Origin: Rubrivivax sp.
GTDB taxonomy: Bacteria > Pseudomonadota > Gammaproteobacteria > Burkholderiales > Burkholderiaceae_C
NCBI GenBank assembly: GCA_030653385.1
Contig: JAURZM010000009.1
Coordinates: 100,443-164,442 of the forward strand
Direction of reading: 5' to 3'
DNA length: 64,000 bases
Both the position numbers and the translations under genes were made by a program. Shown piece after piece: positions 1 to 8,966 of the stretch. Below the pieces are notes generated by a model. That model saw only the letters and a program-made list of their open reading frames with translations. It was not told where the DNA came from and did no database searches. The number at the start of each line of letters is the position of its first letter. The stretch's first letter is position 1.

Positions 1-1181
1 TGCGCCTGCCCGTGCAGTGGGTCAACCGGCCCAGTGCCGATTTCCGCGGTTACGGCGGTCTGCTGGCCAGCGGCACGCTGCGGCCCGGCGACCGCGTTTG
101 CATCCAGCACGGTGGCCAAGAGAGCCACGTGGCGCGCATCGTGGGGTGGGGCGATGATCTGCCGCTGGCGGTGGCCGGGCAGTCGGTGATGGTCACGCTG
201 GCCGACGAGCTCGACGTGGCGCGCGGTGACCTGATCTCCGCGGCGGCGGCCCCGGCCGAAGTGGCCGACCAGTTCGAATGCACGCTGGTCTGGATGGCCG
301 ACGAACCCCTGCTGCCCGGTCGGCCCTATCTGCTGAAGATCGGCACCCGCACCGTGGGCGCCAGTGTCACCGCGCTGAAGTACCGGCTGGACGTGCACAC
401 GCTGGCCCACATCGCGGCGCGGCAGCTGGTGCTGAACGAAATCGGTGTGGCCACGCTGGCGCTGGACCGGCCGGTGGCTTTCGATCCGTATGCCAAGAAC
501 CGCGACACCGGCGGCCTGATCCTGATCGACCGTGTCAGCAACCACACGGTGGCCGCCGGCATGCTGCACTTTGCGCTGCGCCGTGCCCACAACATCCAGC
601 CGCAGGCGCTGAGCGTGAGCCGCAGCGCACGCGCGGGTCTGATGGGCCAGCGCCCCTGTGTGCTGTGGTTCACCGGCTTGTCGGGTGCCGGCAAGTCCAC
701 CATCGCCAACCGCGTGGAAGCCGCGCTGCACGCCGAAGGACGGCACAGCGTGCTGCTGGACGGCGACAACCTGCGCCACGGCCTGAACAAGGACCTGGGT
801 TTCAGCGCCGCGGAACGTGTCGAAAACGTCAGACGCGTGGCCGAAGTGGCGCGCCTGATGACCGACGCCGGCCTGATCGTGCTGGTGGCGCTGATCTCGC
901 CCTTCCGTGCCGAGCGTGCGCTGGCACGTTCGCTGCTGCCGGCCGGCGAGTTCATGGAAATCTTCGTCGACGCAACGCTGGCGCTGGCCGAATCGCGCGA
1001 CCCCAAGGGCCTGTACCGGCGCGCACGGCGCGGTGAGCTGGCCAATTTCACGGGCATCGACTCGCCCTACGAAGTGCCGCAGGACTGCGAGCTGCGGCTG
1101 GACACGCAGGCCTTGTCGGCCGACGAAGCGGCCGCCCAGGTGCTGGCCGCGCTGGTGGCTTTGACACGGTCCGACACCTGA
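1..1181 (+). CDS. cysNC: Bifunctional sulfate adenylyltransferase subunit 1 / adenylylsulfate kinase (CysN-CysC fusion), 5' end missing
   Basis: Assimilatory sulfate activation in the cytosol: the CysN part is the GTPase subunit of ATP sulfurylase, and the CysC part phosphorylates APS to PAPS. The frame is open to the left edge, so the GTPase G domain lies outside the window. What remains is the CysN beta-barrel region (to about base 630), then an APS kinase domain with Walker A GLSGAGKS near base 674 and the segment [16 protein letters not shown], characteristic of APS kinases. The fusion is known in many proteobacteria. CysD would be expected upstream, outside the window. The stop is 7 bases before the convergent photolyase gene. 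Confidence 0.95.
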   Translation, partial: RLPVQWVNRPSADFRGYGGLLASGTLRPGDRVCIQHGGQESHVARIVGWGDDLPLAVAGQSVMVTLADELDVARGDLISAAAAPAEVADQFECTLVWMADEPLLPGRPYLLKIGTRTVGASVTALKYRLDVHTLAHIAARQLVLNEIGVATLALDRPVAFDPYAKNRDTGGLILIDRVSNHTVAAGMLHFALRRAHNIQPQALSVSRSARAGLMGQRPCVLWFTGLSGAGKSTIANRVEAALHAEGRHSVLLDGDNLRHGLNKDLGFSAAERVENVRRVAEVARLMTDAGLIVLVALISPFRAERALARSLLPAGEFMEIFVDATLALAESRDPKGLYRRARRGELANFTGIDSPYEVPQDCELRLDTQALSADEAAAQVLAALVALTRSDT

Positions 1182-1188
1182 CGCTGGC

Positions 1189-2679
1189 TCAGGCGCTGCG
1201 TGCCTTCACCACCGCATAACGCTCCAGCGTGCGCATGCGTGCCGCACCGTGGTCCACCACCGGCGCGGGGTAGTTGCCCCCCAGCGTGACACCGGCCGCG
1301 GCCAGGTCCACCGGCCGGGCCTGCCAGGGTGCGTGGATCAGCTTGTCGGGCAGGGCGGCCAGCTGCGGCAGGTAGCGGCGGATGAAACGGCCGTCCGGGT
1401 CGAACTTTTCGCTCTGGTTCACGGGGTTGAAGATGCGGAAGTAGGGCTGGGCGTCGCAGCCGCTGCTGGCCGCCCACTGCCAGCCGCCGTTGTTGGCCGC
1501 CAGGTCGAAGTCGTTCAGGTGCAGCGCGAAGTAGGCCTCGCCACGGCGCCAGTCGATGCCGAGATCTTTCGTCAGGAAGCTGGCCACCACCATGCGCAGG
1601 CGGTTGTGCATATAGCCGGTGGTGTTGATCTGGTGCATGGCCGCGTCGACCAGCGGGTAACCGGTGCGGCCTTCGCACCAGGCGGCGAAGAGCGCGTCGG
1701 CGTGTTTGCCGTGTTCCCACTTGATGCGGTCGTATTCGGGCTTGAATGCACCCGTGACGACATGCGGGTGGTGGTGCAGGACCTGGTGGTAGAAGTCGCG
1801 CCAGACCAGCTCGGACAACCACACCTCGGCGCCGTGGGAGCCCGCCACGCTGCGTTCGTGTGCGGCACGCGCCAGCTGGCGGATGGACACCGTGCCGAAG
1901 CGCAGGTGCGTGCTCAGGTAGCTGGGGCCTTTCACGGCCGGGAAGTTGCGCGTTTCCTGGTAGCGGTCGATGCGGTCCAGGAAGTCGGCCAGCAGTTCCT
2001 GCGCACCGGCCGGGCCGCTGGGCAGGCGCAGCTGGTGCAGGTTGGTGGCTTCGAAACCGATCGCCTGCAGGCTGGGCACACCAGCCTGGTTGGCGGGCCG
2101 GGGCGCCAGCGCCGACGCGTGGCGCGCCACCGGGTAGCCCTTCAGGTAAAAGGGCTCGCAGCGTTTCAGCCAGGCGTTTTTGTAAGGGGTGAAGACCGAA
2201 AACGCGCCGCCGGCTTGGGTCAGCACCTCCTTGCGTTCGAAAACCACGTGGTCCTTGCTGGTGTGCAGCACCACACCCGCATGGGCCAGCAAACCCCGCA
2301 GCCGGGCATCCCGGGCCAGTGCAGCGGGCTCGTCGTCGTGGTTGGCATAGACGGCCTGCACGCCCAAGGCGGCAGCCAGGGCCGGAATCTCCACGTCCAC
2401 ACGGCCGTGGCGCACGATGAGGCCCGCGCCTTCGATGCCGTGCGACGCGGCCAGCGCCTGCAGTTCCGCGTCCACACCCACCAGGCTGTCGCGGATGAAC
2501 TCGACCCGGCGGTCGCTGCGTGGCAGCGGGTCCAGGATGTCGCGGTCGAAGACAAACACGCACCACACCTGGCGCGCCGAGCGCAGCGCGTGGTACAGCG
2601 CCGCGTGGTCGTCCACACGCAGGTCGCGGCGCAGCCAGACCAGGGCGCGGTGCAGCGGTCGATCGAGGGGTTTGTCCAC
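1189..2679 (-). CDS. phrB: Deoxyribodipyrimidine (CPD) photolyase, 496 aa
   Basis: Light-driven repair of cyclobutane pyrimidine dimers using FAD and an antenna pigment. The N-terminal alpha/beta domain opens with LVWLRRDLRVDDHAAL, the usual photolyase start. The C-terminal helical FAD domain carries GRTGYPLVDAAM and the conserved stretch around WRRGEAYFALHLNDFDLA. The length is close to class I photolyases (about 470 aa). The same frame stays open upstream for hundreds of codons, but homology begins at the GTG at 2679, which was chosen as start. It is convergent with cysNC and divergent from yqgE (36 bases between starts). A cryptochrome is possible but less likely given the canonical layout. 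Confidence 0.93.
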   Translation of the reverse strand: MDKPLDRPLHRALVWLRRDLRVDDHAALYHALRSARQVWCVFVFDRDILDPLPRSDRRVEFIRDSLVGVDAELQALAASHGIEGAGLIVRHGRVDVEIPALAAALGVQAVYANHDDEPAALARDARLRGLLAHAGVVLHTSKDHVVFERKEVLTQAGGAFSVFTPYKNAWLKRCEPFYLKGYPVARHASALAPRPANQAGVPSLQAIGFEATNLHQLRLPSGPAGAQELLADFLDRIDRYQETRNFPAVKGPSYLSTHLRFGTVSIRQLARAAHERSVAGSHGAEVWLSELVWRDFYHQVLHHHPHVVTGAFKPEYDRIKWEHGKHADALFAAWCEGRTGYPLVDAAMHQINTTGYMHNRLRMVVASFLTKDLGIDWRRGEAYFALHLNDFDLAANNGGWQWAASSGCDAQPYFRIFNPVNQSEKFDPDGRFIRRYLPQLAALPDKLIHAPWQARPVDLAAAGVTLGGNYPAPVVDHGAARMRTLERYAVVKARSA

Positions 2680-2702
2680 GGGTCGGAGTGTGCCGCACAC
2701 CC

Positions 2703-2708
2703 TAGAAT
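2703..2708 (+). promoter_or_regulatory. -10-like hexamer TAGAAT just before yqgE
   Basis: TAGAAT ends 7 bases before the ATG at 2716, so a transcript starting at the usual distance from a -10 would begin at or next to the start codon. No clear -35 is visible. The same spacing recurs upstream of several other genes in the window. The other in-frame ATG, at 2707, lies inside the hexamer, which favours 2716 as the start. Confidence 0.4.
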
Positions 2709-2715
2709 GCTGCGC

Positions 2716-3297
2716 ATGGCCTCCGCCTCGCGCATCGACCTGACCAACCAGTTCCTGATTGCCATGCCTGGCATGGCCGACGAGGCGTTCGAAGGTTCGG
2801 TGGTTTACCTGTGCGAACACAATGAAAAGGGTGCCTTGGGCCTGGTCATCAACAAGCCCATCGACATCAAGCTCAGGAACCTGTTCGAGAAGGTCGACCT
2901 TCAGCTCGACCGCCAGGAGCTGGCCGAACAACCGGTGTACTTCGGCGGCCCGGTGCAAACCGAACGCGGCTTCGTGCTGCACGAAAAGCGCAGCAGCGAC
3001 ACCACGCCCTACAACTCCACGCTGTCGGTGCCGGGTGGTCTGGACATGACCACCAGCAAAGACGTGCTCGAGGCGCTGGCCGACGGCAGCGGCCCGGCCA
3101 GGGTGCTGGTCACGCTGGGCTACAGCGGCTGGCAAGCCGGCCAGCTGGAAGACGAACTGGGCCGCAATGGCTGGTTGACGGTGGACGCCGACCCGGCGGT
3201 GATCTTCGACACACCCATCGAGCAGCGCTACCAGCGGGCCGTCGGTTTGCTGGGCTTCGATCCGCGCATGCTGTCGGCTGAGGCGGGGCATGCGTGA
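2716..3297 (+). CDS. yqgE: YqgE/AlgH family protein (UPF0301), 193 aa
   Basis: Conserved cytosolic protein of unknown biochemical function; AlgH was first linked to alginate regulation in Pseudomonas. The signature LTNQFLIAMPGM at the N-terminus, the segment ALGLVINKP and the YFGGPV motif are typical of UPF0301, and the length fits the family. The frame remains open far upstream, but the family homology begins here. The start is either ATG 2707 or ATG 2716; 2716 is preferred because of the upstream -10-like hexamer. The stop overlaps the ruvX start by four bases (GTGA). yqgE-ruvX adjacency is widely conserved in proteobacteria. Confidence 0.93.
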   Translation: MASASRIDLTNQFLIAMPGMADEAFEGSVVYLCEHNEKGALGLVINKPIDIKLRNLFEKVDLQLDRQELAEQPVYFGGPVQTERGFVLHEKRSSDTTPYNSTLSVPGGLDMTTSKDVLEALADGSGPARVLVTLGYSGWQAGQLEDELGRNGWLTVDADPAVIFDTPIEQRYQRAVGLLGFDPRMLSAEAGHA

Positions 3298-3704
3298 CCG
3301 TGCCGGCCCAGACCTTCCTGTCCTTTGATTTCGGCACGCGCCGCGTCGGCGTGGCCGTGGGCAACACGCTGCTGGGCCAGGCGCAGCCGCTGAAAACAGT
3401 GGCCGCCGAAGGGGATGCACGTTTCCTTGCGATTCATGCCCTGATCGCCGAGTGGCGGCCCGATGCGTTGGTCGTCGGCGTGCCCTTCCACCCCGACGGC
3501 GCACCGCACGACAATACGCGCCGCGCCCAGCGCTTTGCCCGCCAACTGCAGGGCCGGTTCAGCTTGCCGGTGCACGAGGTGGACGAGCGCTACACCACCA
3601 CCGAGGCCTTGGCCCTGGGTGCAAAAGATGCCGATGCGGCCGCAGCCGCGTTGATCCTCGAACAGTTCCTGCGAACCCTGCCCGAAGACCATGCTGCAGC
3701 TTGA
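3294..3704 (+). CDS. ruvX: Putative pre-16S rRNA nuclease / Holliday junction resolvase-like protein YqgF, 136 aa
   Basis: RNase H-fold nuclease implicated in maturation of the 16S rRNA 5' end. Visible motifs are FDFGTRRVGVAVG near the N-terminus (first catalytic Asp), VVGVPFHPDG in the middle, and VDERYTTTEA towards the C-terminus. The size is typical. It begins with GTG overlapping the yqgE stop, and its 3' end overlaps pyrR by 14 bases, so translation of the three genes is probably coupled. The yqgE-ruvX-pyrR-pyrB order is common in Burkholderiales and Pseudomonas. Confidence 0.94.
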   Translation: MTVPAQTFLSFDFGTRRVGVAVGNTLLGQAQPLKTVAAEGDARFLAIHALIAEWRPDALVVGVPFHPDGAPHDNTRRAQRFARQLQGRFSLPVHEVDERYTTTEALALGAKDADAAAAALILEQFLRTLPEDHAAA

Positions 3705-4206
3705 CGCCGAATCCCTGTACGCCGAGCTGCGCGAAGGTGTGCGTGGCCTGTTGCGGCCCGAGGCCGCGCTGGTGGGCATCTGGAGCGGTGGCGCCTGGCT
3801 GGCCGAGCGCCTGCAGCGCGACCTGGACCTGCCCGGTGGCGACAAGGGTTACGGTGTCATCAGCAGCACGCTGCACCGCGACGACTTCTCGGCACGCGGC
3901 CTGGGCGGCACCGACGCCACGCGGCTGCCCTTTGCCATCGAAGACCGCCACATCGTGCTGGTGGACGACGTGCTCTACACCGGCCGCACCATCCGCGCCG
4001 TGGTCAACGAGCTGTTCGACTTCGGCCGCCCGGCCAGCGTGACGCTGGCGGTGCTGGTCGACCGCGGCGGGCGCGAGATGCCGGTGTCGGCGGCCTTCGC
4101 CGCGGCCAAGATCGTGTTGCCGGCCAGCCAGAAGCTGGCGCTGGCGAAGGCAGACGACGGGGCCTTTTCCTTCACCGTGCAGGTGGCCAGCCGGCGGGAG
4201 CCCTGA
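3691..4206 (+). CDS. pyrR: PyrR bifunctional protein: pyr operon regulator / uracil phosphoribosyltransferase, 171 aa
   Basis: PRTase-fold protein. In Gram-positives it binds pyr mRNA to cause attenuation; in proteobacteria its regulatory role is less certain, although UPRTase activity may remain. The PRPP-binding motif is [12 protein letters not shown], and the RxxPF-like stretch [17 protein letters not shown] precedes it. The start at ATG 3691 lies inside ruvX. The stop TGA shares one base with the pyrB start at 4206. The position immediately upstream of pyrB supports the assignment. Confidence 0.93.
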   Translation: MLQLDAESLYAELREGVRGLLRPEAALVGIWSGGAWLAERLQRDLDLPGGDKGYGVISSTLHRDDFSARGLGGTDATRLPFAIEDRHIVLVDDVLYTGRTIRAVVNELFDFGRPASVTLAVLVDRGGREMPVSAAFAAAKIVLPASQKLALAKADDGAFSFTVQVASRREP

Positions 4207-5168
4207 TGTTGATGCGCCGCAACCCCCAGCTCAACAGCCACGGCGAGCTGATCCACCTGCTGTCCATCGAAGGCCTGCCGCGTGCGGTGCTGACGCAGAT
4301 TCTGGATACCGCCGGCACCTTTCTCAGCGTCAACGACCGCGACGTGAAGAAGGTGCCCCTGCTGCGCGGCAAGAGCGTGTTCAACCTGTTCTTCGAAAAC
4401 AGCACCCGCACCCGCACCACCTTCGAGATCGCGGCCAAGCGCCTGAGCGCCGACGTCATCAACCTGGACATTGCGCGCAGCAGCACGGCCAAGGGCGAAA
4501 GCCTGCTGGACACCATCGCCAACCTGTCGGCCATGCACGCCGACATGTTCATCGTGCGCCACGCCGAAAGTGGCGCGCCCTACCTGATCGCCCAGCACGT
4601 GGCACCGCACGTGCACGTGGTGAATGCCGGTGACGGCCGCCATGCCCACCCGACGCAGGGGCTGCTGGACATGTACACGATCCGGCACTTCAAGAAAGAC
4701 TTCTCGCAGCTCACGGTGGCCATCGTCGGCGACATCGTGCACAGCCGCGTGGCACGCAGCGACATCCATGCGCTGACCACGCTGGGTGTGCCCGAGATTC
4801 GCGCCGTCGGTCCCAAGACCCTGGTGCCGGGCGACCTGGCCGGCATGGGCGTGCGTGTGTGCCACCGCATGGAAGAGGGCATCAAGGACGCCGACGTGAT
4901 CATCATGCTGCGGCTGCAGAACGAACGCATGAGCGGCGCGATGCTGCCCAGCGCCGGCGAGTTTTTCAAGAGCTACGGCCTGACGCCGGAGAAGCTGGCG
5001 CTGGCCAAGCCCGACTGCATCGTGATGCACCCGGGGCCGATCAACCGCGGGGTCGAGATCGACAGCGCGGTGGCCGACGGCAGCCACAGCGTGATCCTGC
5101 CGCAGGTGACGTTTGGCATCGCGGTGCGCATGGCGGTGATGAGCACGATCGCGGGGAACGCGGCGTGA
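4206..5168 (+). CDS. pyrB: Aspartate carbamoyltransferase catalytic subunit, 320 aa
   Basis: Condenses carbamoyl phosphate and aspartate to N-carbamoyl aspartate, the committed step of pyrimidine synthesis. The carbamoyl-phosphate loop [13 protein letters not shown] and the second-protomer loop [13 protein letters not shown] are intact, as is [12 protein letters not shown] near the C-terminus. The length is normal. It is followed by a pyrC-like gene rather than pyrI. In Pseudomonas-type enzymes PyrB forms a dodecamer with an inactive PyrC', and the next gene fits that role. Confidence 0.96.
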   Translation: MLMRRNPQLNSHGELIHLLSIEGLPRAVLTQILDTAGTFLSVNDRDVKKVPLLRGKSVFNLFFENSTRTRTTFEIAAKRLSADVINLDIARSSTAKGESLLDTIANLSAMHADMFIVRHAESGAPYLIAQHVAPHVHVVNAGDGRHAHPTQGLLDMYTIRHFKKDFSQLTVAIVGDIVHSRVARSDIHALTTLGVPEIRAVGPKTLVPGDLAGMGVRVCHRMEEGIKDADVIIMLRLQNERMSGAMLPSAGEFFKSYGLTPEKLALAKPDCIVMHPGPINRGVEIDSAVADGSHSVILPQVTFGIAVRMAVMSTIAGNAA

Positions 5169-5242
5169 GCACGATCCGGGTCCCCCGGTCGTGCTCGCTC
5201 CCCCTCGGGGGGACGGCGCGCAGCGCCTTGGGGGCAGCATGA
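5165..5242 (+). repeat. GC-rich palindromic intergenic repeat forming a 25-codon ORF between pyrB and pyrC'
   Basis: The 70-base gap between pyrB and pyrC' holds arms CTCCCCCTCGGGGGG followed by GGCGCGCAGCGCCTTGGGGGC, a repeat type with relatives elsewhere in this window. A GTG overlapping the pyrB stop (GTGA at 5165) opens 25 sense codons through the repeat and stops with TGA at 5240-5242, overlapping the pyrC' ATG (ATGA at 5239). The peptide resembles no known family. It probably only carries ribosomes across the inserted repeat. Confidence 0.6.
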
Positions 5243-6561
5243 AGATCCTGATCCGCCACGGGCGTGTCATCGACCCGGCTTCGGGCCGCGACGAAGTCAC
5301 CGACATCGCCATCGCCTCGGGCCGCATCGTCGGCATCGGCGCCGCCGGTGACTTCCAGGCCGACCGCGTGATCGACGCCTGCGGGCTGGTCGTGGCGCCC
5401 GGCCTGGTGGACCTGGCCGCACGCCTGCGCGAGCCCGGCCAGGAACACGAAGGCATGCTCGAAAGTGAACTGGCTGCGGCCGCTGCGGGCGGTGTCACGA
5501 GCCTGGTCTGCCCACCCGACACCGACCCGGTGCTGGACGAACCTGGGCTCGTGGAGATGCTGAAGTTCCGCGCCCGCAAGCTGTCGCGCTGCCGGCTGTT
5601 TCCGCTGGGCGCCTTGACGCGCCGGCTGGAAGGGCAGGCGCTGACCGAAATGGCCGAGCTCACCGAAGCCGGCTGCGTGGGTTTTTCGCAGGCCGACGTG
5701 GCCTTGTCCGACACGCTGGTGATGCAGCGCGCCCTGCAGTACGCCGCCACCTACGGCTACACGGTGTGGCTGCGGCCGCAGGACTTCTTCCTGGGCAAGG
5801 GCGTTGCGGCACAGGGCGCGGTGGCCACGCGGCTGGGTTTGTCGGGTGTGCCCGTCATTGCGGAAACGGTGGCGCTGCACACCCTGTTCGAACTGGTTCG
5901 TGTGACACGCGCCAGGGTCCACCTGTGCCGCCTGTCCAGCGCCGCCGGTGTGGCGCTGCTGCGTGCCGCCAAGGCCGAGGGCCTGCCGGTCACGGCCGAC
6001 GTCAGCATCAATTCGCTGCACCTGACCGACGTCGACATCGGCTACTTCAACCCCGACATGCGCCTGACGCCGCCGCTGCGCCAGGGCGCCGACCGCGACG
6101 CACTGCGCCAGGGCCTGGCCAACGGCACCATCGACGCGTTGGTGTCCGACCACAACCCGGTGGCCGAGGACATGAAAAATCTGCCCTTCGGTGAAGCCGA
6201 GCCGGGCGCCACGGGCCTGGAACTGCTGCTGAGCCTGGCGCTGCGCTGGGGTGCCGACAGCCATCTGCCGCTGGCCACTGCGCTGTCGCGGGTGACGCAA
6301 GACCCGGTGCGTGTGCTGGGCGACGCCATCGGCTCTTTGGCCACCAGCGCCGGCCGCCTGGTGGAAGGCGGTGTGGCCGACATCTGCATCTTCGACCCTG
6401 AGGCCGACTGGGCGGTTGAACCCGGCACTCTGGCCAGCCAGGGCAAACACACCCCGTTTGCCTTTGCCAGCACCGGCATGGCACTGAAGGGCCGCGTGCG
6501 CGCCACGCTGGTGGCCGGCACGGTGGCCTATGAAGCCCTGCAGCCCATGCCGGCCGGCTGA
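5239..6561 (+). CDS. pyrX: Dihydroorotase-like protein PyrC' (PyrX), probably non-catalytic, 440 aa
   Basis: Amidohydrolase-fold partner of aspartate carbamoyltransferase. Active dihydroorotases have HxH in GLVDxHVHLREPG. Here the segment reads GLVDLAARLREPG, so both metal-binding histidines are lost. The later TPHH-like motif is replaced by DVSINSLHLTD, while SDHNPV keeps the final Asp. Such degenerate homologs next to pyrB are known to be structural subunits of the ATCase complex, so a separate active pyrC is expected elsewhere. The ATG at 5239 was chosen because family homology (MKILIRHGRVIDP) begins there; the frame is open upstream through the repeat. The stop overlaps the next gene by one base. 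Confidence 0.9.
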   Translation: MKILIRHGRVIDPASGRDEVTDIAIASGRIVGIGAAGDFQADRVIDACGLVVAPGLVDLAARLREPGQEHEGMLESELAAAAAGGVTSLVCPPDTDPVLDEPGLVEMLKFRARKLSRCRLFPLGALTRRLEGQALTEMAELTEAGCVGFSQADVALSDTLVMQRALQYAATYGYTVWLRPQDFFLGKGVAAQGAVATRLGLSGVPVIAETVALHTLFELVRVTRARVHLCRLSSAAGVALLRAAKAEGLPVTADVSINSLHLTDVDIGYFNPDMRLTPPLRQGADRDALRQGLANGTIDALVSDHNPVAEDMKNLPFGEAEPGATGLELLLSLALRWGADSHLPLATALSRVTQDPVRVLGDAIGSLATSAGRLVEGGVADICIFDPEADWAVEPGTLASQGKHTPFAFASTGMALKGRVRATLVAGTVAYEALQPMPAG

Positions 6562-7295
6562 TGCGGCCCGTGGTGGCCCTTTGGCGCCTGCTGCGCGCCA
6601 CCGTGCATGTGCTGCACGGCATGCTGGTGATGACGCGCTTTCCTGCGCTGGACGAAGCCGGCCGCCATGAACGCATCCGCTGGTGGTCGGCCGGCCTGGT
6701 GCGCGCCATGGGGCTGACGCTGCAAATCAGTGGCACGCCCAGGCCGGGTGCGACGCTGGTGGTGTCCAATCACATCTCGTGGCTGGACATCGCGGCCATC
6801 CACGCCGCCGCGCCGCATGCCCGCTTCGTGTCCAAGGCCGACGTGCTGCAGTGGCCGCTGCTGGGCTGGTTGATCCGCAACGCCGGCACGCTGTTCATCG
6901 AACGGGAACGCAAGCGCGACGCGTTACGTGTGGTGCACGCGATGGCCGAGTCGCTGCAACGTGGTGAAACGGTGGCCGTCTTCCCCGAAGGCACCACCGG
7001 CGAAGGCCCCGAGCCGCTGCCCTTCCACGCCAACCTGCTGCAGGCCGCCGTGGCCACTGGCACGCCGGTGCAGCCGGTGGTGTTGCGCTTTTTTGACGAG
7101 AAGCGGCACTTCAGCGATGACGTGGTTTTTGTCGGCGAGACGACGCTGCTGCAGAGCATCTGGTGCATCGCATCGGCCCGTGGCCTGGGGGTGCAGGTGC
7201 AGCTGTTGTCGCCCGTGGGCACACAACATGCCGACCGCCGCCGCCTGGCCGAGCACCTGCGCGAGCTGATCGCCGAGCGGCTGGTGGCCCCATGA
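6561..7295 (+). CDS. 1-acyl-sn-glycerol-3-phosphate acyltransferase (PlsC family), 244 aa
   Basis: Membrane-associated acyltransferase of phospholipid synthesis: acyl-CoA or acyl-ACP plus lysophosphatidate gives phosphatidate. The HX4D catalytic motif appears as NHISWLD around residue 71, and FPEGTT follows near residue 139. The N-terminal 25 residues are hydrophobic and amphipathic. The length is usual for the family. The ATG shares one base with the pyrC' stop, so it is co-transcribed. The exact substrate (LPA or an ornithine lipid precursor, as for OlsA) cannot be decided from sequence. Confidence 0.9.
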   Translation: MRPVVALWRLLRATVHVLHGMLVMTRFPALDEAGRHERIRWWSAGLVRAMGLTLQISGTPRPGATLVVSNHISWLDIAAIHAAAPHARFVSKADVLQWPLLGWLIRNAGTLFIERERKRDALRVVHAMAESLQRGETVAVFPEGTTGEGPEPLPFHANLLQAAVATGTPVQPVVLRFFDEKRHFSDDVVFVGETTLLQSIWCIASARGLGVQVQLLSPVGTQHADRRRLAEHLRELIAERLVAP

Positions 7296-7305
7296 AAGCC
7301 GAACG

Positions 7306-8184
7306 ATGAGCCTGCTGCTGGCCTTTGCCGACGAAGCCGAACTGGCGCAAGGCCTGGCCAGGGCAATGGGCTGGACGCTGTCGCTGGTGGACGTGCACAC
7401 CTTCCCCGACGGCGAGACGCGCCTGCGCCTGCCGCCCCGACTGCCCACGCACACGGTGCTGCTGCGAGGCCTGCAGCGCCCCAACGACAAGCTCGCGGCC
7501 CTGCTGCTGGCCGCTGCCGGCGCACGTGAACTGGGCGCGCAGCGCCTCTCGCTGATCAGCCCCTACCTGGCCTATATGCGGCAGGACATCGAATTCACGC
7601 CCGGCGAAGTGGTCAGCCAGCGCCACCTGGGCCGGCTGCTGGCCGGTTCGTTCGATGCGGTCATCACCGTCGACCCGCACCTGCACCGGGTGGCGACGAT
7701 GGACGAAGTGGTGCCCGGCCGGCGCGGCCTGGCCTTGACGGCAGCGCCGCTGCTGGGCGGGCTGGTGGTGCAGCAGGTGCCTGGCGCGCTGCTGATGGCA
7801 CCCGACGAAGAAGCCGGGCAATGGGTGCGTGCGGCGGCGGCTGCCCATGGGCTGGATCACGCGGTGTGCCACAAACAGCGCCATGGCGACCACGACGTGG
7901 CGGTGTCACTGCCCGACCAGGACGTGCGCGGCCGCGCGGTGGTGCTGCTCGACGACGTGGCCAGCACCGGCCGCACGCTGGTGGCTGCCGCACGCGGCGC
8001 TCTGGCCCAAGGGGCGGCCAGTGTGGATGTGGCGGTGACCCACGCGCTGTTTGTCGGCGACGCCCTGCAGCAGGTGCGGGCCAGCGGCGTGCGCCATGTC
8101 TGGAGCACCGACTGCGTGCCGCACGCCAGCAACGCCGTCAGCGTGGTGCCGCTGCTGGCGGCCGCGCTTCAGGCCTTGGACTGA
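7306..8184 (+). CDS. Ribose-phosphate pyrophosphokinase-like protein, 292 aa
   Basis: Two PRTase-like domains with the Prs layout: [11 protein letters not shown] (compare FxDGE), [18 protein letters not shown] in place of the housekeeping DLHAxQIQGFF, and the PRPP loop [12 protein letters not shown]. It is shorter than housekeeping Prs (about 315 aa) and resembles the secondary proteobacterial Prs-like group that often sits next to thymidine phosphorylase (deoA), which is absent here. It probably makes PRPP or uses ribose-1,5-bisphosphate-related substrates; the true substrate is unknown. The 3' end overlaps convergent gpmA by 16 bases. Confidence 0.8.
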   Translation: MSLLLAFADEAELAQGLARAMGWTLSLVDVHTFPDGETRLRLPPRLPTHTVLLRGLQRPNDKLAALLLAAAGARELGAQRLSLISPYLAYMRQDIEFTPGEVVSQRHLGRLLAGSFDAVITVDPHLHRVATMDEVVPGRRGLALTAAPLLGGLVVQQVPGALLMAPDEEAGQWVRAAAAAHGLDHAVCHKQRHGDHDVAVSLPDQDVRGRAVVLLDDVASTGRTLVAAARGALAQGAASVDVAVTHALFVGDALQQVRASGVRHVWSTDCVPHASNAVSVVPLLAAALQALD

Positions 8185-8918
8185 CCCTGGGCCGCCACGG
8201 CGGCCGCTGCCTTGGCCACCGCTTCCGCGTCACCCAGGTAGCCGCTGCGGATGGGTTTCAGCCGCGCGTCCAGTTCGTAGACCAGCGGAATGCCGTTGGG
8301 GATGTTCACACCCACGATGGCATCGTCGGCCACGCCGTCCAGGTACTTCACCAGCGCGCGGATGCTGTTGCCATGTGCGGCAATGACGATGCGCTGCCCG
8401 CCCAGGATGGCCGGTGCGATGTGTTCGTTCCAGAAAGGCAGCACACGGGTCACGGTGTCCTTCAGGCATTCGGTCAGCGGCACCTGGCCTGGCTGCAGTG
8501 CGGCATAACGAAGGTCGCCGCGTTCGCTGCGGGGGTCGGACGCTTCCAGCGCCGGCGGCGGGGTGTCGTAGCTGCGGCGCCAGATCAGCACCTGCTCGTC
8601 GCCGTACTGCTTGGCCATGTCGGCCTTGTTCAGGCCCTGCAGCGCGCCGTAGTGGCGTTCGTTCAGGCGCCAGTCGTTTTGCACCGGCAGCCAGGTGCGG
8701 TCCATTTCGTCCAGCGCATGCCACAGCGTCCACACGGCGCGCTTGAGCACCGAGGTGTAGGCGACGTCGAATTCGAAGCCGGCTTCGCGCAGCAGCTTGC
8801 CGGCCTGCCGCGCCTGGGCCACGCCGGTGGCCGTGAGTGGCACGTCGGTCCAGCCGGTGAAGCGGTTCTCCAGGTTCCACGTCGATTCACCGTGGCGGAT
8901 GAGGACAAGTTTGTGCAT
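8169..8918 (-). CDS. gpmA: 2,3-bisphosphoglycerate-dependent phosphoglycerate mutase, 249 aa
   Basis: Glycolysis and gluconeogenesis: interconverts 3- and 2-phosphoglycerate through a phosphohistidine. The catalytic motif [12 protein letters not shown] is at the N-terminus, [12 protein letters not shown] follows, [12 protein letters not shown] is in the middle, and the second histidine lies in [14 protein letters not shown]. The length matches the 249-250 aa family. Homology begins at ATG 8918. A short Ala/Lys-rich tail overlaps the end of the Prs-like gene. It is divergent from the rhodanese gene, with 48 bases between starts. Confidence 0.96.
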   Translation of the reverse strand: MHKLVLIRHGESTWNLENRFTGWTDVPLTATGVAQARQAGKLLREAGFEFDVAYTSVLKRAVWTLWHALDEMDRTWLPVQNDWRLNERHYGALQGLNKADMAKQYGDEQVLIWRRSYDTPPPALEASDPRSERGDLRYAALQPGQVPLTECLKDTVTRVLPFWNEHIAPAILGGQRIVIAAHGNSIRALVKYLDGVADDAIVGVNIPNGIPLVYELDARLKPIRSGYLGDAEAVAKAAAAVAAQGQSKA

Positions 8919-8925
8919 CGCCCGG

Positions 8926-8935
8926 ATTCTATAAT
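8926..8935. promoter_or_regulatory. Overlapping divergent -10 elements between gpmA and the rhodanese gene
   Basis: On the plus strand TATAAT occupies 8930-8935, 31 bases before the rhodanese TTG. On the minus strand TAGAAT occupies 8931-8926, 7 bases before the gpmA ATG. The two share bases, so only one polymerase could occupy the site at a time. Neither has a convincing -35. Confidence 0.5.
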
Positions 8936-8966
8936 TCGCGATTTTGCACATCTGCGGCGGCACCCC

